Positions 1-11,400 of a stretch of 64,000 nucleotides of DNA are shown one piece after another. Position 1 is the first letter of the stretch; every line of letters starts with the position of its first letter. Position numbers and translations under genes: made by a program. The stretch lies in contig OZ176053.1 in the NCBI GenBank assembly GCA_964247055.1, positions 7,564,001-7,628,000 of the forward strand. The letters run 5' to 3'. The DNA is from Paragordius varius. Its lineage: Eukaryota > Nematomorpha. Below the pieces are notes generated by a model. That model searched no databases, was not told the origin of the DNA, and saw only the letters and a list, made by a program, of their open reading frames with translations.

Positions 1-652
1 TGATGATCACATTGCTTTGTTAGTTAAGAAAAAGAAGGAAAAGTTTTGGCAATTGTTGGACGAAACTTCAGAAGTACAATTTTGTACATTAACATTATGA
101 TTTATTGGTTTTACCAATATAATGTATTTTAACTCTCTCTGTTTCTATTTACTTTCATCATAGCTGACTCTATCATCAAATTGGAAATCAATAAAGAAAA
201 TTATCAAAGAGGACAATCGCTACATAAAATTTTCGAGTAGCGATAAGGTAAACCTATCTTTTTAATCAATATATAGAAAAAAGAAAAGGAATTTGATGAT
301 TACATGAAAAACCGCGTTTCCAAATGCTTATCGGAATTCAAGGACCTTTTGAAGGAAACAAAATTTATAACACACAAGTATAATAAAAAATATAGTCATA
401 AACTAACAAATATTGTATTTTTGTTACATATGTAATATCTCTTTTAATTATAGATCTAAGGAAACCATTGAAAACGATGATAACAAACAACATTTGCAAG
501 ATATTAAAGACATTTTGTCTAAGGACAAGCGTTATCTTGTGTTGACAGACTTAGATGATGACCGGGAACGTTTATTATGGGATTATATAAATGAAATGCA
601 TAGACGTGGTCCCCCACCTCCTCCAACAGCAACTGAGCCTAGGAGACGCTAG
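1..652 (+). CDS. TCERG1: TCERG1 (CA150) C-terminal part, last four exons
   Basis: Transcription elongation regulator 1, a nuclear protein linking RNA polymerase II elongation to splicing; FF domains bind the phosphorylated polymerase tail. Exons read <1-73, 164-247, 277-377 and 454-652 with phases that agree. The translation follows the last FF repeats and tail of vertebrate TCERG1: LLDETSE, then WKSIKKIIKED, IKFSSSDK, LLKETKFITHK, LSKDKRYLVL, and the family ending RRGPPPPPTATEP before the stop. Introns are 90 bp (74-163), 29 bp (248-276) and 76 bp (378-453). The 29-bp one starts GTAAAC and ends ATATAG, and splicing it out restores the conserved SSDK-KKEKEF junction. An AATAAA at about 773-778 is a fitting poly(A) signal. 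The WW-domain half lies upstream of the window. Identification is secure. Confidence 0.95.
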
Positions 653-1485
653 AAATTTACGGGAATTATATCAAACCATATATCATTATAATGGCCCAAA
701 ACTTACATATTCTTTTAATTTTGTTTTAGTATATGTAGATATTTGTATAAAATTCATCTATTTTTATAATCATTAATAAATACGTGAACTGGCAGATAAG
801 ATATGTGAATAACACAGTGCGTAGTCTTATTTTTACTGTTTTAACCAACGTAACATAGTTTACTACAAAAATTGCATGGTATCTAACGCTACTTGGTATA
901 GCGTTTGTAGGGCAGGTAGGGCAAAAATTTTATTCCGTTTTTGCCGTGTAATTTGAAAAATAGTGTCCACTTTAGTATTTTTGAATTTTAAGATGCAAAT
1001 GACTAATTGAGTTTGATTGAGCTAAGTAAGGGTCGGTTGCTGCAAAAAAGCATTTAATACCTAGAAAATACATATTTAATAGCTATGTAACGAAAAAATT
1101 ATTAACATAACAATAAATTAATTTATTTGAAAGAAATAGTAAATTTAATAGAAATAAAAACCATTAATAACCATTATTGTACATCGTTTCAATTAGGAAT
1201 AAACCAAAAACTGTTAAACGTCAATAAAAGCCTTAAACATTTAATATGATAAAGTTTTTTAAAATAAACGTAATATATGGGTATAAAACATTACGACTAA
1301 TTAATTAATATAAAAAAGATATATTATTATTAATTTCAAATAGTTAATTTATTAAAGTTTTATAGTAACACACTATCTATCAAAGTATATTCGCATACAT
1401 AGAGTATTTATAAATATTTTCAACAATTTAATTAATAATATTTGTAGTGTGTTATTAAAAATATTTTATTAATATACTATATAAA
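653..1485. other. Intergenic, TCERG1 3' UTR and AT-rich spacer
   Basis: The first 120 bases are probably the TCERG1 3' UTR with its AATAAA. The rest is AT-rich spacer with no reading frame or repeat that I can assign, apart from a short inverted motif around 885-905 (AACGCTA / TAGCGTT). Confidence 0.5.
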
Positions 1486-1794
1486 ATGGATCATTACTTT
1501 ATCAAAATATTCCTAAGGAAACCCCATATATCTAACAATTTTACCCAAAAAATAAAAGAGATAATACAAAATCATCCCAACAGCATTAAAGAAAAAATAA
1601 ATCACCTCGAAAAAATATGCAAGAAACTGACAAGGGTAAAATATTATTCAGGATGCACTTTTAATAGAAAATTTGAACAATTCTGTAGAAGATGAAAGTG
1701 AAATTAACTGCGCATCAAATACTTCATTGCCGACCAAGAAACCGCAAAAAATTCAAATTATTCTTACAAACCTTATTTGGAGCTGGAAATTATG
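1486..1794 (+). CDS. Unrecognised small reading frame, possible gene
   Basis: An ATG follows a TATA-like stretch (TATACTATATAAA). It opens a basic, helical-looking frame of 69 codons (MDHYFIKIFLRKPHISNNF at the start, EKINHLEKICKKL near residue 45). At about 1637 the sequence reads AAGG|GTAAAATATTATTCAG|GATG. If those 16 bases were removed, the frame would continue through an acidic, serine-rich stretch (IENLNNSVEDESE) to a stop near 1794. Sixteen bases is far below known animal introns, so this may equally be a decayed gene or chance. No family is recognised. The interval given includes the hypothetical continuation. Confidence 0.2.
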
Positions 1795-2560
1795 TTAAAA
1801 ATAAATTCAACGAAAGAATTTTTGATAATTTATAAATTTTAATACTTGTAAAATTTGTATCTAATATATATCAAATAAATAATATCCCTTTTTATTTTTC
1901 CTTCAATATATTCGAAGATAATGATATTTCAGTAATCGAAATCATCATTTTTTCAATTTAAATTTATGTATTATCATTTAGCTATTTGGATATGTTATAA
2001 ATTACACAACTTAAAATAATTATTTTGAAAATTTTTTCAAATTCCAATTTTTGCTACCAAGGATGCATTTAAGTTGCCCGAACACCCTCTCTACGTTCGG
2101 ACCTGTGAAGCTTATTACAGTTCGTTCGCACATATGTTTTTATGAAGGCATCAAGAGCCAGAGCGATTTTTATCTTCTAACGCCTACATTTCTTAATCTC
2201 AGTTTGTTCATAATGTTCAGGGAACCTACCTTTAAATATTTGCTTAATATCACCAAAGTCCCAGATATAAGGATAAGATCATTATGTGTTATTTTTCTTT
2301 CAAAATTATATATATATATATATATATATTGCTATTTCAATGCCACCCTATGCCGTGCTTTTTTTTCTTTTTCCTTTTTTTATTTCTCTTATAACCATTT
2401 TTTTGCTGCTCGATTGCAACTTTACTGTTACCTTCTTGAATTTAAAATATTTTTTTTTCATTTTTCCATATTAGAGAGGTATCGAATATGATCATATATT
2501 AATATATTCCTTTATGAACGCTGAATTCGATCCCCCAATTTTAGTTGACATAAGGCTATT
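1795..2560. repeat. AT-rich spacer with dispersed repeat (2165-2360) and (TA)n
   Basis: Bases about 2165-2360 match 19540-19710 in the same orientation: both contain GCCTACnTTTCTTAA, then ATATTATCACCAAA-like and ATAAGGATAAGAT, and end at TTTCAATGCCACCC or a close variant. The present copy carries a (TA)n run at about 2308-2330. This is an interspersed repeat of unknown class. Reading frames across it are byproducts of pyrimidine-rich sequence. Confidence 0.5.
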
Positions 2561-2599
2561 CGCTTTGAATCACCTTTCTTCCTCCAATTGTCTAGGTTA

Positions 2600-3895
2600 T
2601 AAGACCTATCGATTTCGGTACTTCACTCAATCCCTATTACTATTTAACAAATCTTTTGCAAAATGTCTTTAAATTTCATAGTTGGCCTGACGATTGGGTG
2701 AAATCGTATCTCCTCCCGTTCTTCAAAAAAGGTAATCCTCATCTCTGTCGGAACTACTGAATGATAGCTATCACCAATAAATTATTCAAACTTCTTATAA
2801 AAATAATACACAAAAGAATTTCATCCACTATTGATTGTATAGTAATTAATACTATAAATCAGAGCAATGAATTCGCTAAAAGTCTGTACTGCTGTTTTTT
2901 GACTCCAGTATGGCATTTGAACAGTCAACAACGACTGTCTCTGGAAAATTTTACATCTTCCGGTGTTTCCTCCCACATAATACTTCTGTTACATTCGTTA
3001 TATTATAAACAAACGGATCAAAACACAATACGGTCCCATCGACTCGGTCCCTATCCACAGAGGTATGAGACAGGGAGTGTCATTTCTCCCCTCTTGTTTA
3101 ATTTATACACTAAAACACTAATTCGCAATCGGAAATTTCTCAACATATTGGAGCGCGCATTGGTGGTCTAACTATATGCAATCTCCGATACGCTGATGAT
3201 ACGGTTCTTTTGATGGAATCCCATTTGGACATAATCTATATCTTAATAGACTTACAGTCGAAGCAGGTTTGATAGGTCTGATCCTAAACCCATCTAAATC
3301 TATGACCCTCAACGCCCCCCCCTCCCCAGATATCAATATCACTCGATTCCTCCTCTATCGACTTAACCGATCACTCCAAGTATTTAGGTTCAATAATTGC
3401 TACTGACGGCACTTCAGATCCCGACATACAAGCACGGCTTGCTTTAGGGCGTGCTAACATGCGTAAGCTATTTTTGGAACTCCTCGGTAGTTTTCAACTA
3501 AAGTAGTCATCCTTAAAACGATGGTTCATTCCGTTGCTATCTACGCTGAATCATGGGTTTACAAATCCATTGACAAGGCTCGCATATTCATTTCAAATGT
3601 GGTGCTTCCGGAAAATTTTGGGTATTTCCTGGAAAGCCCGCATATCCAACTCATATATACTCAACTTCCTCAAACCAGAATTTTTGATGTATGATCTGGT
3701 GATCTACAAGCAACTAAAATATCTGGGCCACATCCTTCGATATGATTCCTTGGAAAAAACATTCTCTTTGGGTTGGTCGATGGGACTCGCAAAAGAGGTC
3801 ACCCTATAAAGCGGTTTCTAAATATCATTAAATGAGCTACTAACCTTACCCTCTCTCAAATAATTCGAAAGTCGTCTAGAATGGAAAACACTTAT
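2600..3895 (+). mobile_element. Dead RTE-like LINE, reverse transcriptase remnant
   Basis: Broken fragments of a non-LTR reverse transcriptase occur in order on the plus strand. They are the DDWVKSYLLPFFKKGNP and IAITNKLFKLL region (about 2690-2800), VISPLLFNLYTK (about 3080-3115), the catalytic box LRYADDTVLLMES (about 3185-3225), GLILNPSKS (about 3275-3300), KYLGSIIATDG (about 3375-3410) and the C-terminal LKYLGHILRYDSLEKT with a following KRGHP-type motif (about 3710-3810). The YADD residues are intact, but several frame changes and stops separate the blocks, so it is inactive. Block order and the C-terminal signature match RTE or related LINE clades. No endonuclease part is seen. Confidence 0.8.
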
Positions 3896-4790
3896 TTATG
3901 AGAAAGATAAGTGTTACTACGTTACTAATTCTAACAACATATTTTCAAGTTATTTGATATAAAAAATGAACCACAAAGCTAAAATTATTTTAACATATGG
4001 CCATCAAATATTTTTATAAATCGATATTGATAGTTAGAGTTAGTTTGGTTAAACAATTATCTTTCTTTAATGGCCATTTTAAGGTATAATTTGTTTATCT
4101 GTTGCCTCATAAAAAGAAAAATTAAAATTTTAGTCAAAATATAGTGGAATCGTTTTCGTGTTAAAATCTTCATTTAAAGAATAGAACAGGAGTTAATCAT
4201 GGAATTCCAACCATAGCAGAAGACTTGGACACAAAGGGCTAACTCGTTTTGTCAAAAATTGAATTAGATTTATCAAATATAACCGGAAAAACAATACGCG
4301 AATGATTTGTTTCAAATAAATGTGGATTATAATATATATAATATGCTATATTTATGTCTGGGGATGCAGTTTTCATGAAAATTTATATTCAACTTTTGTG
4401 ATTTTTTTTGATTTTTTAATACCTAAGGATTGCCACTCTTTTTCGGACGCAACTTGAAAAAGGTTTTTTTAGTCGCGCACTCGAATGCAGTTTATTTACT
4501 GCTTTTTTAAAATATTTATGTTTTACGAATTCTAACTTTTCGTGCAGAAACCAATGTCATTATTTTTATATTACCGAATTTGCTAATTAAGCCGTCGTTT
4601 TCAAAGGAATGGGTTGAATGTGCATGTTTTATTCACGTTTTTCTGCTTATGACCGGCCACATTTCCGCTTACGGGTTTATTTTGATTATTTTTTTAATAA
4701 CATGTGGGAGGGGGCGCCATTATGGATTCATGCACCGGGCCCCAGAATTTCAGGCTACGATTCTGCTATACAATTTGTCCAAAAATAATA

Positions 4791-4822
<32 letters not shown>

Positions 4823-5029
4823 TCTAATAGGAAAATGTATCAGGATTATCACGGGCTTGTGGTTTTGGTCTTTACGAGTGATATAAGAAATTATACTTTT
4901 GTGGTAAGTGCTCCATATCAGGCGCACATTTTTTTAGTAATATTTTTTTGTGAAAGCTAGAGGCTTCATTTAAAAAATATTACTAAAATATTCATACACT
5001 ACATGAATGAATGAAGGAATGACAGCGTA
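3896..5029. repeat. Gene-free, AT-rich; TE-end fragments
   Basis: No gene seen. Around 4705-4745 a GC-rich patch (GGGAGGGGGCGCC ... GCACCGGGCCCC) looks like a transposon terminus. At 4795-4820 there is a (TA)n run. From 4825 to 4935 the sequence matches the outer arm of the long inverted-repeat elements at 28.46 kb and 54.75 kb (ATCAGGATTAT, then TTTTGGT, then AGTGCTCCATATCAGG), so this is a solitary arm fragment. Confidence 0.5.
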
Positions 5030-5480
5030 GTTAATATTCAACTTTTTGATGAACTTCAGGGACAAATTTTTTGTAGGCTGATCTGTCTGAGGATAAATTG
5101 ATCAGATTGGAGATCGTAAGGTGGGTGTTATTTGTTAATTGTTTTGACCATGCTTTTCTTGCCTCTTTCACATTTACCCTCTACCAGACCCAGCATGATT
5201 GTTTTCTCCAGTTTATTGCGGATGACGTGGCCAAAGTAGCCTAATCTCCGTTTTGTTATCATTTAAAGTACTGTACTCTTAGGGTTGATTGGAGGATCCA
5301 TTCATTAGTGAGTTGGTCCGTCCATTTTTTACCAAGTAGCATTCTCCAGCAGGTTTGCTCAAAAGCTTGTATAATTTTTTGGTCAGAGTTTGTGCAAACC
5401 TAACTTTCACAGCCATAGGTTGTTGGGAATATTATGGTATTTAAAATTTTTATTTTGGTATGGCTATTTTTCTTGAAGAT
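5030..5480 (-). mobile_element. RTE-like LINE, C-terminal part, cut off by a Gypsy insertion
   Basis: On the minus strand this reads as the C-terminal portion of a non-LTR retrotransposon ORF: NTIIFPTTYGCESW (the YGCESW box of RTE-type LINEs), then IIQAFEQTCWRMLLGKKW, then GYFGHVIRNKLEKTIMLG. The frame is broken in places. Its N-terminal continuation lies beyond the Gypsy element at 10276-11400. The two LINE parts abut exactly at the Gypsy target duplication. Confidence 0.8.
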
Positions 5481-5699
5481 TGATATGTAGTTGATATTAC
5501 AACATTGCATCTTGTATTTTTATCTCACATCATATTATTATTATATTAATCGCGTTTGCATATAATATTCGTAGAATAAAAGACATATTCTTACAATTGT
5601 GACGCACATGCATTTTAAAATTATCAATAATAAAAAATATAAATATCACGAAATTTTAATAAATTAATTATTATTTGTATTTTACCAATTTACATCTCA
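5481..5699 (+). repeat. 5' LTR of the Gypsy element
   Basis: It pairs with 10015-10275, sharing blocks such as TTGATATTACAACATTGCAT and ATATTCGTAGAATAAAA (which carries AATAAA). It is about 40 bases shorter than the 3' LTR because of length differences near its middle. TTGGCGACGAG immediately downstream is a plausible primer-binding site, but I cannot name the tRNA. Confidence 0.85.
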
Positions 5700-7366
5700 T
5701 TTGGCGACGAGTATGGAGAAAATTTCAATTGAAGGATACGATGACACTTATGATTTTGCCACATACATCAGATATGTCAAAAGGGTTATGATCTCCAAAA
5801 ATGTTGATATTAATGATGATAATATCAAAGTACTGTTTTTAGCTGGAGCTGGTCTTAAAACAATTAATAAGATCGAAACAATGATTTTTCCAGAATCAAT
5901 TGATGATGCTCCTTGGTCCATAATTCATGACATTGGTCTTAAACTTTTCTCACCCGCCAAGTCTGTCTTCGCTGCAAGGTTTGAGTTTGCTCTTTGCGGA
6001 GAAATGATGGAGAAACTTTCACGAAATTTTCGCAATGAGTCAAGAGTGTGGCGGAAAAGGCTGAATTTCAAACAGAGGTGGAGAATTAGAGACAGTTTCG
6101 TGGCTGGATTAAACTTGCAATCATTGGAAGTGGATCTTTATTCACGATTTCCTGATGCGAAGTGTGATGGGAAGGCGGTGTCATTAACCATCATTGTCGA
6201 CATGGCCTTGGCTCAGGAACTTGCAAAGGCCGATATTGCCTCCCATGTGTCGTCAAGCAGTATCCTCAAAAAATCGGTCAAATGATAATAATAATTAGTA
6301 ATAATATGGAATATAAAAAAAATGATGGCAATAATAATAAATGGAAGCGGAGATGTGGCAAATGTGGTAAATCTACCAAAACAATGTCCCGCGTTCGGAA
6401 AAATATGCCACAATTGTAATAAAAAAATCATTTTCAGGCAATGTGTCGCCATAAAAAACGATATAGTGATAATATAAACGCTAATTATAATAAATGGGGC
6501 ACACAAGCGAACATTTGCGCTACGATTAATGGCCAAGCTGTCAGTATGGTTTTTGATACTGGAGCTGCTGCTACTCTGATTAATAAAAATGTTTGGAAGA
6601 CGGTGGGAGTACAGTTACTAAAATGTGCTCCCAGATTAACTTCCTACGGAAACAACCCAATCAAACTCTTGGGGAAAACAGTTGTCAATGTAACAATGGG
6701 AAACATTACGAGAAATTAGAATGTTTTGTGACGGAAGAAGAGCTATCTCCGATATTTGGGCTGCCTTGGATCATTGGTAGTGGCATGACCTTACCGGATA
6801 ACGTGAAAGTTAATCAAATAACATCTAATAATAATAATGATCATGATGATGTATTCAAGCGATTTCCAAAACTCTTTAACAGGGAATTGGGTTGTTACAA
6901 CGGTGATGTTAAATTGTATGTTCGATCAGATGCAATACCAAAAGTCTGCGCTGCACGGTGAATTCCAATGGAACTACAGAGTAAAGTAGAGATGGAAATG
7001 CAGACTGGTGGACCTGGGGATAGTGAGTCCCGTTGATCCTACACAACACCATGTGGAATAAGCGACTCCTACGGTTAACGTAGTAAAACTAAAGGGGAAA
7101 TTAGGGTGTGCGCTGATTTCCGAAAAACAATCAATTCTTTGATGGAGAACATATCTCAGATTATCCCGACATTTGACACGATCGCGTCCAAATCTGCGGG
7201 ATCCATATGGTTCTCGTCCATTGATTTAAAGGACGCATACCTTCAAATTCCGGTGGATGTGGAAAGATCCAAAAAGGAAGGGAGATGGTCACAAGAACAT
7301 CAGAATGAATTTAAGCAAGCAAAAAACTTGATATCAAGAGATTCTTTACTTGCCACTTATAACATC

Positions 7367-8455
7367 TATATATTTATAAAAATGGAAAATGCTGGCTTTG
7401 TGATTTGGTACCGGAAAACCTGTAGACCCATTCAAATCCAAACATCGAAAAAATATAATCATTAATTAATGCCCCAACAAATGCTTCGCCCTTTTTTTGA
7501 ATTAGGCCCCAAGTTCGGGCCCACCCCGTGTGAAAAACGGGTTGAGACAATTTTCCGGAGAACGTGTTGGACCATTCAATTTCAAATATGATTTTTGTTT
7601 ACTTATTTTTGATCGCGCCGAACATAGTCGTCTCACTTTTTTGATTTAGGCCCTCTTTTTACCCGCTACCCCCGTAAAATGCCATTTTTTTCAAAAAAAA
7701 ACAAAGTCCACAAAAATAATTTTTTGATTGTATTTTTTTGCCCAAGGTATGAGACTGTAAAAATTTAGTAAGAATTTTTCGTATTCCCTGTTAGAAGGCA
7801 AAATTTTAGTCAAGCGTTTCTTTGATGATAGCTGCTGAGTAAGAAGTATCTATCATATGTATAAGATGTTAAAAAATATATGGATAATAAAACATTATTT
7901 ATGATAAATTTATAAAAATGGAAAATGATGGCTTTGTGATCTGGTACCGGAAAACCGGTAACCCATTCAAATCCAAACATCAAAAAAATATAATCATTAA
8001 TTAATGCCCCAACAAATGCTTCGCCCTTTTTTGAAATTAGGCCCCCAGTTCGGGCCTACCCCGTGTAAAAAACAGGCTGAGACAATTTTCCGGAGAACTT
8101 GGACCATTAAATTTCAAATATGATTTTTGTTTGCTTATGATTGCGCCGAACATAGTCGACTCACTTTTTTGATTTAGGCCCTCTTTTTACCCGCTACCCC
8201 CGTAAAATGCCATTTTTTCAAAAAAACAGTCCACAAAAATAATTTTTTGATTGTATTTTTCCCCCAAGTAAACAATATATTAGTATGAATGCACCGTTTT
8301 AAAATTCCTATAAAATCATTTTTAAATAATGTTTCGAAATAATAATCCACATATGTGGATCATTTTATTCTCCCTTTTTTCAAATAACCCCCCCCCCCCC
8401 CCAGAAGTCCGAAGGACTTCCTCAGGCTGCGTAGCAGCACGAGATTAAATAATAA
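7367..8455 (-). repeat. R1 dispersed repeat, two copies in tandem, inside the Gypsy element
   Basis: Two adjacent copies (about 7367-7790 and 7908-8455) share a long block running from TTTATAAAAATGGAAAATG through GGTACCGGAAAACC, AATGCCCCAACAAATGCTTC, TTTTCCGGAGAAC and GCGCCGAACATAGTCG to CCACAAAAATAATTTTTTGA. The second copy ends in a C14 tract followed by the hairpin GAAGTCCGAAGGACTTC and CTGCGTAGCAGC. The same unit lies in the opposite orientation at 57980-58552 and partly at 22960-23345. There is no convincing protein. Class unknown: no clear inverted termini, but both ends are consistent between copies. It separates the Gypsy RT and RNase H regions, so it arrived after, or recombined into, that element. 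Confidence 0.8.
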
Positions 8456-10014
8456 AACAATAATACAAGTGGATGCGTCTACAAAAGGCTTTGTAGCTGT
8501 ACTCCTGCAAATGGAGAATAAGAGAATGGTACCAATTGCATTCGCGTCAAGAAAATGCCAGAATGCGGAGAAAAATTATTCTGTGATTGAATTGGAAACT
8601 AAGGCTTTACTATTTGGGTTAGAAAAATTCCGTTATTATATTTATGGCCAGAAATGTGAGGTCTGGTCAGATCATAAGCCGTTAGTTCATTTATTCGGAA
8701 ACAATCGGAAGTTAAGTGATATTAAGTGTAAATTGTCAAGATGGATCTACAAGGTCGCCGCGTATGATTTTAATATGAAATATATTGCGGGTCGACAAAC
8801 ATGGCCGACGTTTTCAAGACTCGAAAATAGTCAGACATCATTAGCCAATGATGATAAATATGTGGCCGAAAAAATCCGACAAATCGCATTCGTGGATTTA
8901 AATTTAAATAAAATCCAAATAAAAAAAGATTGTTTGGAGGATAAACTGTTAAAACGATTACGTATGGCACTTAAAAATAATGATTGGTCAACACCGGAAT
9001 TATCCGCATTCAAAGCCGTGAGAAATGATCTCAAACAAGCTGATGGTTTTGTGTATGTTGGTGATCGGTTGGTTATCCCAACAGCTGCGCGAAGACGAAT
9101 TTCGGCTTGGTTTCATGTTGGACATCCGGGGATCGTTGCTATGAAAAACACAGCCAGGTCGTTGGTGTTTTGGCCCGGAATGGGTAAGGACATTGAAAAG
9201 TTAGTACACCACTGTCAGAGTTGTCAGAGGAACAGGGCGAACGTTGCTGAGAATCCGGTATATAAATGGAACTTCAATGTGAAGACTCCATGTGGACATC
9301 GCGGGTCCCATGTGTGGTATTTGGTTGGTTTTAATTGACGCGTTCTCAAGATGGGTGGAGATACTTAGCAGTATTACATCTGATGTGATTTTGAAACAAT
9401 TGGAGAAATGGTTTTCTTCTTATGGTTTTCCAAGAATGCTAGTATCTGATAATGATACTTATTTCAAATCGTTCAATTTTCAGGAAAAAATGACAAACTG
9501 GAACATTAATCATGTGACGTCTGCTCCCTATCACCCAAGGACAAATGGTTTGGTGGAAAGAGTGATTTACACGTGGAAATCAAGATTTCGTTCTACGAGG
9601 ATGACTGGCGTGAAGAGTCAAGAGGCTTTAAATAATGTATTATTGGCCTATCGAAACTCATGGCATAACGAGATAAAGACGACCCCCGCATCGTTGTTTT
9701 TGAAGAGGAACATCAGCACACCGTTGAATTGGTTGCAAGATAAAGAAGTGCTTAAAGAAAGTACACCAACGAGACCCTTAAGAAAATTTACACCTTCACA
9801 GCCAATATTTATGAAGAATGAGATATCTAGAGGATGGCGACCGGGTACGGTTGAAGTAAGAACGGGGCCGTTATTGTACGAAGTAAAGGATGAAGATGGG
9901 AAAGAGAAGAGGAAACATGCAGATGAGGTCGGATGGTGAGCAGAGTGAGGCCCCCAGCCGTTACCCAGATCGAGTCCGCTAACCTCCTAAGCGTTTTTTA
10001 GAGGATGAAGAGAA

Positions 10015-10275
10015 TGATATGTAGTTGATATTACAACATTGCATCATTGTATTTTTATCTTACATCATATTATTATTATTATATTAATTGCGTTTGGCGT
10101 TTATGTTCGTGCGTCATTATTCTTGGAATTCTCATATAAATATTCGTAGAATAAAAGGCATATTCTTACAATTTTGACGAACATGCATGTTAAAATTATC
10201 AATAATAAAAAAGTATAAATATCACGAAATTTTAATAAATTAATTAATATTTGTATTTCAACAATTTACATCTCA
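10015..10275 (+). repeat. 3' LTR of the Gypsy element
   Basis: It matches 5481-5699 and carries an extra stretch around 10090-10130 (TTATGTTCGTGCGTCATTA). It ends ACATCTCA directly before the AAGAC flank, where the interrupted LINE resumes. Confidence 0.85.
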
Positions 10276-11400
10276 AAGACCATATCTAGTGATATGATTT
10301 TATTTTAGCCCTGGCTATGACTAGTCTTCGTTTAATTTCAGGTGTTGTATTATTTTATTATTAATTTCCACTAAATATATATAGTTGTCTAATGTTTCTA
10401 AACAGTGTCGCCCATTTTGATTAAGCATGTGGCGTCATTTGTTATGACTTTGGTTTTTGCCAAGTTAATTTCGAGGCCATGAGATTGTCTCAGGTGTATT
10501 TTTTTCAGAGCTGTTGTAAATCATATTGTGTAGCAGCGACTAAGACGGTATGGTCAGCGTAATTAAGGTTATTACTTATTTCTCCGCCTAGTTTTACACC
10601 GATATGATTATGAATACCTAACTTGGACCAGATATATTCGGTGTAGATATTGAAGTGGTGAAACGATGCACCCCGGACGGGCTCCCTGTTTGTGGGAAAC
10701 AATTGAGGTGGCGTGTACTGTTTGACTACATGCCTCAGTGTTGCTGTATAAAGATTTTTTTGAATGAGACCAGGTGTTGTGCCAATTTTTTCCAAGGCTT
10801 CCCATAGTGTGTTGTGAATAAGCTTGTCAAAGGCTTTTGTGTAATCAATAAAATCAGAGATAAATTGGTTTTTTGTGTTCAATATATTTTTCCATCATAA
10901 ACCTAAGGTTGCAGAGTTGGTCTCTGCAGCCTCTTCCCTTCCGAAAACCAATTTAATTTTGTGAAATGTTATTCTCAACTTGGGATAATAATCTCTAATA
11001 CAATATTTTAAATAATATTTTTGAGGCTTGCGATATAAGTGCTATTGTTCTCTAGTTGCTGCATATTTTAGGGTTGCCTTTTTTGTGAATTGGGATAAGT
11101 AGAGATTTAGACCAATTGTTTGGCCATATGCCGGATTAAAAAGTTTTTTGAGAAGCGATTATAAGTGTTTTTATTGGAAAGTAATTTAGTATTTCTATAT
11201 GGATGTCGTCATATCCCAAGGCTTTGATGCTAGAAGGGGATTTGGTTACATTTAGGACCGTACTTTCTAGGATGAGTGGTTCATCTAAGGGGAAGTTTTG
11301 GGGAGAATGCGTAACTTTTGAGTCACTGTGAAATTCTGTGGAATTTTGTTTCCAGTTAATTATATTATTCTTTTATGATTTTCTATCTCATTCGAATCAA
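10276..11400 (-). mobile_element. RTE-like LINE, reverse transcriptase part
   Basis: On the minus strand, from about 11390 down, the fragments come in family order: PIHKKGNP..CSN, GFRKGRGCRDQLCNLR, FIDYTKAFDKLIHNTLWEAL, GCIVSPL and NLNYADHTVLV, then PEIKRRLVIARAKIKSY near 10300. The catalytic box reads YADH instead of YADD, so the polymerase is dead even apart from frame breaks. Its C-terminal half is at 5030-5480, displaced by the Gypsy insertion. The DYTKAFD and CRDQ blocks are typical of RTE-type LINEs. Confidence 0.82.

Larger units (their letters stand above)
5481..10275 (+). mobile_element. Broken Ty3/Gypsy LTR retrotransposon (fossil)
   Basis: An LTR element of the Ty3/Gypsy group. 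The 5' LTR is 5481-5699 and the 3' LTR 10015-10275; both begin TGATATGTAG and end ACATCTCA. They are flanked by 5-base target duplications that differ at one position (AAGAT before, AAGAC after). A purine tract (AGAGGATGAAGAGAA) precedes the 3' LTR. Parts in order: Gag-like frame 5701-6285, protease with a DTGA active site about 6441-6719, partial reverse transcriptase about 7106-7365, RNase H about 8469-8800, integrase zinc region about 9110-9240, and integrase core about 9292-9939. It is broken, with at least about five breaks besides a large insertion of R1 repeats at 7367-8455. The LTRs differ by several substitutions and indels, so it is not recent. Confidence 0.88.

Noticed and set aside
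2051-2491. 146-codon plus-strand frame
   Set aside because: It runs through a pyrimidine-rich stretch, a (TA)n microsatellite and a dispersed repeat; the product is Tyr/Ile/Phe-rich low complexity.
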